Shown here: one piece after another, positions 14,912 through 22,071 of the stretch
Layout: each line of letters opens with the position of its first letter
Position numbering within the stretch: the first letter of the stretch is position 1
Assembly: GCA_045536135.1 (NCBI GenBank)
Contig: JAZSNA010000014.1
Location: 1-23,120 of the forward strand
Origin: JAZSNA01 sp045536135
Lineage (GTDB): Bacteria; Pseudomonadota; Alphaproteobacteria; CAAHEQ01; UBA3637
DNA length: 23,120 nucleotides
Direction of reading: 5' to 3'
The notes under the pieces: generated by a model
What the model was told of the DNA's origin: nothing
The model's database searches: none
The model's input: the letters and a program-made list of their open reading frames with translations, nothing else
Translations under genes and position numbers: made by a program

Positions 14912-17468
14912 ATTTTTTTATCTGTTTTAATTCATATAAAAGATCCAAAGCCATCTTTGGCGACAATGAATCAATATCAATATCATCCAAATAACGTTCT
15001 ACTTTACTTTTCGGAGCTTCTTTTATTTCAAATAAGGGCAATTCTGATAAACTTTGACCATCGATTTCCTTATTTTTTTCTAACAAATCCAAAATTTGTT
15101 CAGCTCGAATCAAAACTTCATCCGGCAATCCGGCTAAACGTCCGACATGAATCCCGTATGATTTTCCGGACGCCCCATCACCAACTGAATGAAGAAACAC
15201 AATTTCATTTTCCCATTCTTTAATTTTCATTTGATGAAGTGAAATTCGATGTAATTTATCTTTTAATTGAACCAATTCATGATAATGGGTCGCAAATATC
15301 GTTCGACATTTTATTTTATTATGAATATATTCCGCAATTGACCATGCCAAGGACAAACCGTCAAATGTTGCAGTTCCTCGCCCGATTTCATCTAATATCA
15401 CAAAAGATTTTTCGGTTGCATTAGCTAAAATCGAAGCTGTTTCTGCCATTTCAACCATAAATGTCGATTGACCATAAACCAGATTATCTGAAGCACCAAC
15501 CCGTGAAAAAATCCGATCAACAACTCCAATCGTGGCGGCTCCGGCCGGAACAAACGAACCCATTTGAGCCAAAATAATAATCAAGGCATTTTGCCTTAAA
15601 AATGTACTTTTACCCGCCATATTCGGCCCCGTCAACAACCATAAATTATTATTGGAATTCATTTGACAATCATTGGGGATAAAGTCATGACGTTCCCGCC
15701 GAATGGCATTTTCAACCACAACATGACGACCGCCAATAATCTGAAAAGATGCCTCATCATCTATTCGGGGACGGGTATAATTTTCACTTTCCGCCAACTC
15801 TGCCAAACCGGCCGCAACATCCAAAATCGCCATAACAAGAGCACTTTGCATTAAATCTTCATATCGACCCAAAAGTCTTTTGGTTAAGTCTTCAAAAATC
15901 TGCAACTCATATTCAATCAATTTTTCGGAAGCATGAGTTATTTTATTTTCCAACTCACCCAATTCTATCGTTGTAAAACGCATTGCACTTAAAACCGTTT
16001 GTCGGTGAATAAAACCCCAATCTGTATTATCCATTAATACAGATGCATTTTTAATCGGTGTTTCAATATAATATCCCAGCATATTATTATGTGATATTTT
16101 TAATTTGACTCCGGTTAAATCTTGATATTTCTTTTCCAAAGCCACAATAACACGATGACTGTCTTCTTTCAAATCAATCAAGTCATCAATTCGAATATCA
16201 TAACCTTTTTCAATAAAGCCGCCATCACGTGTTAATAAGGGTAATTCTTTTTTTAAAGCCCGTTCCAATATATCTTTCATTTCGTCATATTGACCAATTT
16301 GATTAAAAAGGTCTGACAACGCGTCATTTGCTTGATACGGCGAAAGCAATAACTTAATTTGTTTTAAAATATCCATTGCAACCGACAAAGATTGCAAGTC
16401 ACGCGGTCCGCCTCTTCCGATAGACAATCGAGATATGGATCGTTCAATATCCGGCATTTTTTTCAGACATTCCCGTATCTCGGAACGAAGAGATAAATTT
16501 TGAATAAAAAATTCAACACGATCCAACCGTTTGTTAATTGCGTCCACATCAGCCAACGGATGGGCCAAATATTTTCTTAATAATCGACTTCCTGCACCGG
16601 AACAGGTCCGATTAATCACAGAAAAGACCGTCATATTTTTATGACCACTGTTTGATTCAAAAAGTTCTAAAGATCTTTGAGACACCGCATCAATTTGTAA
16701 ATTATTTTGATGATTTAAAAAAATCGGTGTTTTAATTTTGGGACAATTCCCTTTTTGTGTCAACAAAACATAATCCAACAAAACACCCGATGCCACAACC
16801 TGATTATTCGACCAAGAATTTTGATTAAACTTAAAATTTTGATTTAAAATTTCTTTGGCATTAAAATATGAAAACCGACTGGACGGCAGATAGGATAAAT
16901 TATCCCCTTTAAATGGCCATTCTTGACCTTCTTTAATTAAAATTTCAGCCGGAGATAGTGCAGATATAAAACCTTCTAAATCTTTCTTTTTAAGATTAGT
17001 CAAAGCAAAATCCCCCGTTGATAAATCTAAATAAGCAACGACAACATTTTCCCCTTCAAAAACGACACAAGCTAAATAATTATTTTTTCCGTTTTCCAAT
17101 AAACAATCTTCTGTAATCGTTCCGGCCGTAATAATTCGAACAACATCCCGCCGAACGACAGATTTATATCCCCTTTTCTTGGCCTCTTCCGGTGTTTCCA
17201 TCTGTTCACAAATCGCCACCTTATATCCGGCTTTAACCAATTTGGGTAAATAATTTTCATACGCATGAAACGGGACACCACATAATGGAACATCCATTCC
17301 ATCAATATGTCCCCGTTTTGTCAAGGTGATATCCAAAATTTTTGAAGCAATAACGGCATCATCCATAAACAGTTCATAGAAGTCACCCATACGATAAAAT
17401 AATAAGCAATCCGGATGTTGTTCTTTTACTTTAAAATATTGCTCCATACCTGGCGTCATTTTTTTCAT
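14910..17468 (-). CDS. mutS: DNA mismatch repair protein MutS
   Basis: MutS recognises base mismatches after replication and recruits MutL. The 852-residue protein is full length for the family. The mismatch-wedging Phe-X-Glu motif is present as FYE near residues 30-32, within MGDFYELF. The ATPase has Walker A GPNMAGKS (614-621), Walker B in VILDEIGRG (about 691-699) and the ATHYHEL histidine switch. The ATG at 17468 is chosen because AAGGAA lies 7 nt before it; a TTG two codons upstream lacks this spacing. The gene is divergent from phoR with only 35 nt between the starts, so its promoter must overlap the start of phoR. The pilus operon follows on the same strand. Confidence 0.97.
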   Translation of the reverse strand: MKKMTPGMEQYFKVKEQHPDCLLFYRMGDFYELFMDDAVIASKILDITLTKRGHIDGMDVPLCGVPFHAYENYLPKLVKAGYKVAICEQMETPEEAKKRGYKSVVRRDVVRIITAGTITEDCLLENGKNNYLACVVFEGENVVVAYLDLSTGDFALTNLKKKDLEGFISALSPAEILIKEGQEWPFKGDNLSYLPSSRFSYFNAKEILNQNFKFNQNSWSNNQVVASGVLLDYVLLTQKGNCPKIKTPIFLNHQNNLQIDAVSQRSLELFESNSGHKNMTVFSVINRTCSGAGSRLLRKYLAHPLADVDAINKRLDRVEFFIQNLSLRSEIRECLKKMPDIERSISRLSIGRGGPRDLQSLSVAMDILKQIKLLLSPYQANDALSDLFNQIGQYDEMKDILERALKKELPLLTRDGGFIEKGYDIRIDDLIDLKEDSHRVIVALEKKYQDLTGVKLKISHNNMLGYYIETPIKNASVLMDNTDWGFIHRQTVLSAMRFTTIELGELENKITHASEKLIEYELQIFEDLTKRLLGRYEDLMQSALVMAILDVAAGLAELAESENYTRPRIDDEASFQIIGGRHVVVENAIRRERHDFIPNDCQMNSNNNLWLLTGPNMAGKSTFLRQNALIIILAQMGSFVPAGAATIGVVDRIFSRVGASDNLVYGQSTFMVEMAETASILANATEKSFVILDEIGRGTATFDGLSLAWSIAEYIHNKIKCRTIFATHYHELVQLKDKLHRISLHQMKIKEWENEIVFLHSVGDGASGKSYGIHVGRLAGLPDEVLIRAEQILDLLEKNKEIDGQSLSELPLFEIKEAPKSKVERYLDDIDIDSLSPKMALDLLYELKQIKK

Positions 17469-17503
17469 TGTCAAATTCCTTTTTTTTTATTATATATCAT
17501 AAT

Positions 17504-18847
17504 ATGAAAATAAAAGAAAGTCTAAAAATTTTTCGTCATATCCCTCGAATGGTTTTATTTACCATTCCGCTTTTTATTATTTTATGGACATTTGTTTGGT
17601 TTGATAAGCTAGAACAACATTTGGCCATGTGGATATATTTTTTATCCTTACCCATTACATTTATTTGGGTTTTGCCTTTTTTGGAAGAACGTCAAAAGAT
17701 GATGCGTTATATTTATTTAAAAACAAAAGGGTTAAATGCACGAAAACCCCGTTTTCGTAAATACAGAAAGGACAGTGTTGAAATCATCACTTTGATTAAT
17801 GAATTTAAAAAATCATGGGAATCAAAATTAAATATTTTAAAAAATCAAACAATTTTAGACAGTGTCGTTCTGGATTATATTCCATTACCTATATTATTTA
17901 TCAATCCTAACTTTAAAATTGTCCAAACGAATCAAGCCGCTCAAATATTTTTTAAAGAAAATTTAAACGATATGGATTTAACCTCTATTTTGCCAATATC
18001 TATCGAACAGTTGAAACAAGAAAATAAAATATCCAATTTAACCTGTTCAATAAAAAATAAATATCTGTCTTTATCAATTCAAAAATTATCCAGTATCGGT
18101 ATTAACGGTTCCGATCGTATTATTATCATTTCGGATTTGACAAAATTTAAAAAACTGGAAGAAAGTGAAAAAATCTTTTTTGCCGACGTCAGCCATGAAT
18201 TAAAAACCCCTTTATCGGTTTTATCCGGTTTAATTGAAACTTTACAAGGTCCTGCCCGAGATGATGTCGGTTCTCGAGATAAATTTTTGAAAATTATGAG
18301 TTCTCAAATCGAACATATGTCAGAGCTGATTAACAATCTGTTATCCATTTGTCGGCTTGAATTAAAAACACCTGAAAAAACAACTCTTTTGATACCTGCC
18401 TCATTGTCCGTCATTATTCAAAATTTAGCGACTCGAAGTCAAGAAAATAACCAAAAAATCGAATTAAAGGTGACTGAAAATCTACCACCAATGTTAATCA
18501 ATCAAAATTCTTTTTTCATTTTGTATCAAAACTTAATTGAAAATGCGATTAAATACGGAAAAAAGAAATCAACGATTACGGTTTCTGTTTCTTTGGGGAA
18601 AATTAATGATTTACCGTCCGTCGATATATCGGTTCATAATTTCGGACTTCCGATAAGCACCAAAGATCTCCCCCATATTTTTGAGCGGTTTTATCGAGCC
18701 AACAAACGCGTATCCGGCACAGGACTGGGCTTATACATCGTTCATGAAATTATTAAAAAACTGGACGGTCAAATCGAAGTCACAAGTAATCGCCAAGATG
18801 GGACGCTTTTTTCAACCAAATTACCGATCACTAATATCGGCATCTGA
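17504..18847 (+). CDS. phoR: PhoR-type sensor histidine kinase with an altered G1 box
   Basis: A membrane sensor kinase, most like PhoR of the phosphate regulon. From the ATG at 17504 the 447-residue protein has two membrane segments (about 16-33 and 39-58), a PAS-like region (about 120-215), an H-box FFADVSHELKTPLSVL (H231) followed by the PhoR-typical ETLQGPARDD, an N-box NLIENAIKYG and a G2 box GTGLGLYIV. The G1 box reads VHNFGLPI, where kinases normally have DxGxGI: the adenine-contacting Asp is Asn and the second Gly is Pro. No phoB lies next to it. The ATG lacks a ribosome site and lies about 11 nt after TATTAT, so a leaderless transcript is possible. A TTG at 17468 in the same frame is not preferred. 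The 3' end overlaps the XRE gene by 27 nt. Confidence 0.8.
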   Translation: MKIKESLKIFRHIPRMVLFTIPLFIILWTFVWFDKLEQHLAMWIYFLSLPITFIWVLPFLEERQKMMRYIYLKTKGLNARKPRFRKYRKDSVEIITLINEFKKSWESKLNILKNQTILDSVVLDYIPLPILFINPNFKIVQTNQAAQIFFKENLNDMDLTSILPISIEQLKQENKISNLTCSIKNKYLSLSIQKLSSIGINGSDRIIIISDLTKFKKLEESEKIFFADVSHELKTPLSVLSGLIETLQGPARDDVGSRDKFLKIMSSQIEHMSELINNLLSICRLELKTPEKTTLLIPASLSVIIQNLATRSQENNQKIELKVTENLPPMLINQNSFFILYQNLIENAIKYGKKKSTITVSVSLGKINDLPSVDISVHNFGLPISTKDLPHIFERFYRANKRVSGTGLGLYIVHEIIKKLDGQIEVTSNRQDGTLFSTKLPITNIGI

Positions 18848-19297
18848 CGGAATGAGGGTTTTTAAACTTTCCACCATTTTACGGGCAAATTCTCGATTTG
18901 GAATACGATAATATATTCGAATCAATTCCAATGTTTCCTTTTCATTCATATAATCAACCGGAATATTATTTTCTTCTCGTATATGCAATTTTTTGACCTC
19001 TGATGAACCATTTAAAAGCCGTGGACTTTGTTCCGTCGTTCCAGCATCCAATCCTTCAAAAAAGAAAGCAATCGGACATTCTAAAACTTGTGATAAATCC
19101 CATAATCTTGAACAACCCACCCGATTTTGTCCTCGTTCATATTTTTGAACCTGTTGGAATGTCAATCCTAATTTTTTCCCCAACTGTTCTTGTGTCAATC
19201 CCAAAATCAAACGCCGAACTTTAATTCGTCTGCCAACATAAACATCAATTGGATTTGGTTGATCCCCAATTCGTCCCCGTAATGATTTTTTTTGCAT
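18821..19297 (-). CDS. XRE-family transcriptional regulator
   Basis: The 158-residue protein has a Cro/C1-type helix-turn-helix (about 17-80). Its recognition region LTQEQLGKKLGLTFQQVQKYERG is followed by NRVGCSRLWDLSQVLECPIAFFFEG. This full pattern, starting NPIDVYVGRRIK, is common among alphaproteobacterial chromosomal regulators. The C-terminal half (90-158) is less conserved, with a helix near 120-148. The ATG at 19297 has AGAGG at good spacing. A promoter with TTGACA and an overlapping inverted repeat lies directly upstream, so the protein may repress its own gene. The 3' ends of this gene and phoR overlap by 27 nt on opposite strands, so strong expression of either could interfere with the other. 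Its other targets are unknown. Confidence 0.88.
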   Translation of the reverse strand: MQKKSLRGRIGDQPNPIDVYVGRRIKVRRLILGLTQEQLGKKLGLTFQQVQKYERGQNRVGCSRLWDLSQVLECPIAFFFEGLDAGTTEQSPRLLNGSSEVKKLHIREENNIPVDYMNEKETLELIRIYYRIPNREFARKMVESLKTLIPSDADISDR

Positions 19298-19310
19298 TTT
19301 ATACCTCTCT

Positions 19311-19332
19311 TTTTATGTATATAAACATAAAA
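19311..19332. promoter_or_regulatory. Inverted repeat at the XRE promoter (likely autoregulatory operator)
   Basis: Perfect 8-bp arms TTTTATGT and ACATAAAA flank a 6-bp centre, ATATAA. The repeat covers the -10 region and transcription start of the XRE gene and lies 13 nt before its start codon. Dimeric helix-turn-helix repressors commonly bind such sites. No T-run follows on the minus strand, so it is not a terminator. Confidence 0.5.
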
Positions 19333-19347
19333 TAAGATGATTGTCAA
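19318..19347 (-). promoter_or_regulatory. Promoter of the XRE regulator gene
   Basis: The minus strand has a perfect TTGACA (19347 to 19342), 18 bases, then TATATA (19323 to 19318). A 17-base spacing giving TTATAT is equally possible. It gives a leader of roughly 15 nt containing the AGAGG ribosome site. Confidence 0.6.
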
Positions 19348-19361
19348 CATATTTTCTTCTT

Positions 19362-20993
19362 TTAGTTGTATTTATAAGAAAAGACTCGATATAAAATAAA
19401 TCGCGGATTTTTCAAGACTTCAATATATTCCAGTCCGTTTAATCGTCTTTTAGCCTCACGTTCTTGCCAAGCATAGGCTAAAAAGTATGTATTTTCTTTA
19501 ATCTCATTCGTATCAAAAATTGTTAACCATTGACTGGATCGAACCGCCCCTTTGGGTGCAAGCATCAAAAAATGATACTCCGGAAATTCCATCTGATAAA
19601 CTTGACTGGTCACATAATAATTTGCAATATCCTTTGTTGTCGAAAAAGTAATTCTTTTACCCGGCGTTTGTTCAATCATATATACCATTGCCTGACGATA
19701 ATATTTTTCATATTCTTCACCAATAACCTCATAATTTGAATATACACTATATCCCATCAACACAACATAAAATGGAATAAAAAGCATTGCCGATTTTAAG
19801 TTAATAATGATATACATCATATTCATAACCGATGCCATCATCATATAATGCGTTCCGCCATAGTGCTGACGCATTCCGAAATAAAAAGCCATAACCAAAT
19901 AAAAGATTAAAGCCCCTAAGAATAACCCATCATTCATCATCGGATTTGATTTTTTATTAATTTTTCCCGTTCCGATCCGCCAAATAAAAATCAAACAAGA
20001 GATAATCATTAAGGCGGTTTCAGAAATATTCGCCTTAACAAAGGGTATCCATCCCCCCATCCGATCATTTAAATAGGAATTATTATCACCGAACGGCGAA
20101 CAATATTGGAACATATAAATATAGAAAGTAATTGTTAAACCGGCCATTAATAATTCAAACGGATATTGTCGTATCAACTGAATCGGATGTAAAAAAGATT
20201 TGAAAGTCAAGCGACGTGATAAAATATTCCAAAACAGAGAGACCAATAAAATACCCATAAAAATCATTGTATTTGTTTCTTTGAAATAAAGGCACATATT
20301 CGCAAAGAACAATGCTCCATATAAGTATCGTTTTTGAGCCGTTAAGTCATATTTTCTTAAACAAATTAAAAACAAAAACACAAAAATCAGCATAAAAGCT
20401 TCGGCATAAATAAAACAATTCGTTCCGGTAAAAATTGCCGGTGTCATCACCAAAGCCGATAAAGCCAACAATCGTTTCCAAATCGGAATAAAACTTAAAA
20501 ACCGATATGCAATTCCCAACCAAATTAATAAGTTCGCAAATAAAAAGACACGGACAATATATTGATTATAAGAAACCGCAAAATAAAGATTTAGTTGGCT
20601 ATGTCCTAATGGGAAGAAACGAATTTTATCATAAATCAGCGGGGGGGCATATCCAAAAGCATAAATTGTAAATCCCATTGTATCAAAATGCCGAAACCAT
20701 GAAATTTCACTGGAATATAAAAGATATAAAAAATAAATCAAAGTCAAAACGAACAAGGATAAACATATGACGTTATATTTTGTCCATTCCCATTTAAATA
20801 TTTTCTTATCAAATAATTTCGGATATGATTTTTGTGTTTTTTGTCCACAAGTTAAGAGAAAAAATAAAATCGTCATCACCCAACAAATTATGGCAAAATT
20901 GTCATAAAACCCAGAATGATGGGTGACCATTTTATATAACTTTTCAGTCAGGTTCGCCCAGATATTTTCTCGAAACAATGGAAAATCATTCAT
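19362..20993 (-). CDS. Polytopic membrane protein, GT-C glycosyltransferase-like
   Basis: A 543-residue protein with about ten or more membrane segments (for example 31-50, 73-94, 148-167, 175-192, 197-212, 224-238, 243-257, 281-297, 325-341, 357-373, 399-417) and a C-terminal soluble part of about 120 residues. The first large loop (about 95-135) is polar and aromatic with WFRHFDTMGF, and a mid-protein loop contains LYFKETN. This layout is seen in GT-C fold glycosyltransferases, which use lipid-linked sugars on the outer face of the membrane. I see no decisive family motif, so the activity and substrate are unknown. It begins 5 nt after the Bax-inhibitor-like gene and is probably co-transcribed with it. 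An O-antigen or teichoic-like modifying enzyme is another possibility. Confidence 0.6.
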   Translation of the reverse strand: MNDFPLFRENIWANLTEKLYKMVTHHSGFYDNFAIICWVMTILFFLLTCGQKTQKSYPKLFDKKIFKWEWTKYNVICLSLFVLTLIYFLYLLYSSEISWFRHFDTMGFTIYAFGYAPPLIYDKIRFFPLGHSQLNLYFAVSYNQYIVRVFLFANLLIWLGIAYRFLSFIPIWKRLLALSALVMTPAIFTGTNCFIYAEAFMLIFVFLFLICLRKYDLTAQKRYLYGALFFANMCLYFKETNTMIFMGILLVSLFWNILSRRLTFKSFLHPIQLIRQYPFELLMAGLTITFYIYMFQYCSPFGDNNSYLNDRMGGWIPFVKANISETALMIISCLIFIWRIGTGKINKKSNPMMNDGLFLGALIFYLVMAFYFGMRQHYGGTHYMMMASVMNMMYIIINLKSAMLFIPFYVVLMGYSVYSNYEVIGEEYEKYYRQAMVYMIEQTPGKRITFSTTKDIANYYVTSQVYQMEFPEYHFLMLAPKGAVRSSQWLTIFDTNEIKENTYFLAYAWQEREAKRRLNGLEYIEVLKNPRFILYRVFSYKYN

Positions 20994-20998
20994 AAAAA

Positions 20999-21724
20999 TT
21001 ACCTGCGGTCATTTAAAAAATATAAAATCAATCGGAATAAATTAATAAAATCCAAATATAAAGCCAAAGCGCCGGAAATTGCCTTGACCGATTGCATATC
21101 CTTTGTATCATAATCCGAATACATATTTTTAATTTTTTGTGTATCCCAAGCTGTCAAGCCAATAAAGATGGCTAAAAATAAAAAGGACATAAAATAATCA
21201 AGAGCTGCTGATCGCAAAAAGATGTTAACTAAAATAATTAACATTCCTCCAATCAATCCCATCGTACAAAATGCGCCAACACCACTTAAATCCCGCTTTG
21301 TCGTATATCCGTATAAAGACAACCCCCCGAAAGCACCAGCCGTAACTAAAAAAGCTTGAAAAATAGATGTTACTGAATACATCAATGCAATACTAGACAA
21401 AGAAACTCCCATCAAAGCCGAAAAAATCCAAAAGATTTTGTTGGCTTTAGCCGCATTTAAATGATAAACACTTGAACCAAACATAAAAATTAAAGCCAAC
21501 GGAGATAACATGGCAATCCACGATAATAAAGTCGGCGCCAACAGTCCATCTGCTGTTTCTTTCCACAATAATGAAAACATCGGTGGCATCAATGACAAAA
21601 ATGCACATACCGCCAATACTAATAATCCACCCATCATGTAATTATATACCCGAATTAAATAAGCCCGTAAGCCGGCATTCACAACAACCTTTGATTGGTT
21701 TATATTTTCAAAATTCCAAGACAT
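20999..21724 (-). CDS. Bax inhibitor-1 family (YbhL/YccA type) membrane protein
   Basis: A 241-residue inner-membrane protein with seven visible membrane segments (about 30-48, 68-85, 97-115, 120-138, 150-170, 175-193, 215-236). Near the C-terminus SGALALYLDFINLFRLIL matches the hallmark of the family, and AWDTQKIKNMY lies before it with the conserved Asp. Bacterial members are thought to act in calcium leak or membrane-protein quality control (YccA binds FtsH); the role here is not shown. The ATG at 21724 follows GGAGGG at close spacing. The gene has its own promoter immediately after the rpmG terminator and is 5 nt from the next gene downstream. Confidence 0.93.
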   Translation of the reverse strand: MSWNFENINQSKVVVNAGLRAYLIRVYNYMMGGLLVLAVCAFLSLMPPMFSLLWKETADGLLAPTLLSWIAMLSPLALIFMFGSSVYHLNAAKANKIFWIFSALMGVSLSSIALMYSVTSIFQAFLVTAGAFGGLSLYGYTTKRDLSGVGAFCTMGLIGGMLIILVNIFLRSAALDYFMSFLFLAIFIGLTAWDTQKIKNMYSDYDTKDMQSVKAISGALALYLDFINLFRLILYFLNDRR

Positions 21725-21741
21725 TTTCCCTCCTTTTACAT

Positions 21742-21752
21742 ATTATATTATA
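21742..21752 (-). promoter_or_regulatory. -10 region of the Bax-inhibitor-like gene
   Basis: Two overlapping TATAAT sequences are on the minus strand (21752-21747 and 21747-21742), 18-23 nt before the start codon. No good -35 is visible; the matching position falls in the T-run of the rpmG terminator. Confidence 0.45.
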
Positions 21753-21766
21753 GAGTATATATAAAT

Positions 21767-21794
21767 AAAAAAAAGCCCTTTGACAAGGGCTTTT
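21767..21794 (-). terminator. Rho-independent terminator of rpmG
   Basis: Perfect 10-bp arms (AAAAGCCCTT and AAGGGCTTTT) with a TGAC loop. On the minus strand the stem contains GGGC and runs into eight T. It begins 16 nt after the rpmG stop codon. Confidence 0.9.
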
Positions 21795-21810
21795 GTTAAA
21801 ATATTTTAAA

Positions 21811-21978
21811 TTATTTAATTTTCTTTTCCACGTATTCGCAATGTTCACGTTTAACCGGATCATACTTACGAACCTTCATTTTTTCAGTATGCGTCCGTGG
21901 ATTTTTCTTTGCTGTATAGAAATGTCCGGATCCGGAAGTGGATTCCAATTTGATTTGAATAGTTGTTGCTTTTGCCAT
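21811..21978 (-). CDS. rpmG: 50S ribosomal protein L33
   Basis: A 55-residue basic protein beginning MAKATTIQIKLEST, with HFYTAKKNPRT and KMKVRKYDPV, the L33 family pattern. It sits at the E site of the large ribosomal subunit. The two CxxC pairs of zinc-binding L33 are missing; only one cysteine (C47) remains, so this is the zinc-free form, as is usual in proteobacteria. AAGGAA precedes the ATG at 21978. It is monocistronic: a TTGACA promoter upstream and a strong terminator downstream frame it. Confidence 0.96.
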   Translation of the reverse strand: MAKATTIQIKLESTSGSGHFYTAKKNPRTHTEKMKVRKYDPVKREHCEYVEKKIK

Positions 21979-22011
21979 TTTTTATTCCTTTTCTACTAAA
22001 TGATGATGCAT

Positions 22012-22039
22012 TCTATACCACATTTTCATAAAATGTCAA
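22012..22039 (-). promoter_or_regulatory. rpmG promoter
   Basis: The minus strand has TTGACA (22039 to 22034), 16 bases and TATAGA (22017 to 22012), placing transcription start about 25-30 nt before the rpmG ATG. This fits a strongly expressed ribosomal protein gene. Confidence 0.65.
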
Positions 22040-22071
22040 GTAAAATATTATTAAAGAACAATATTTATTTT

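Noticed and set aside
19311..19332. XRE upstream repeat as a terminator of the preceding membrane-protein gene
   Set aside because: No T-run follows on the minus strand, and the repeat lies over a good promoter.
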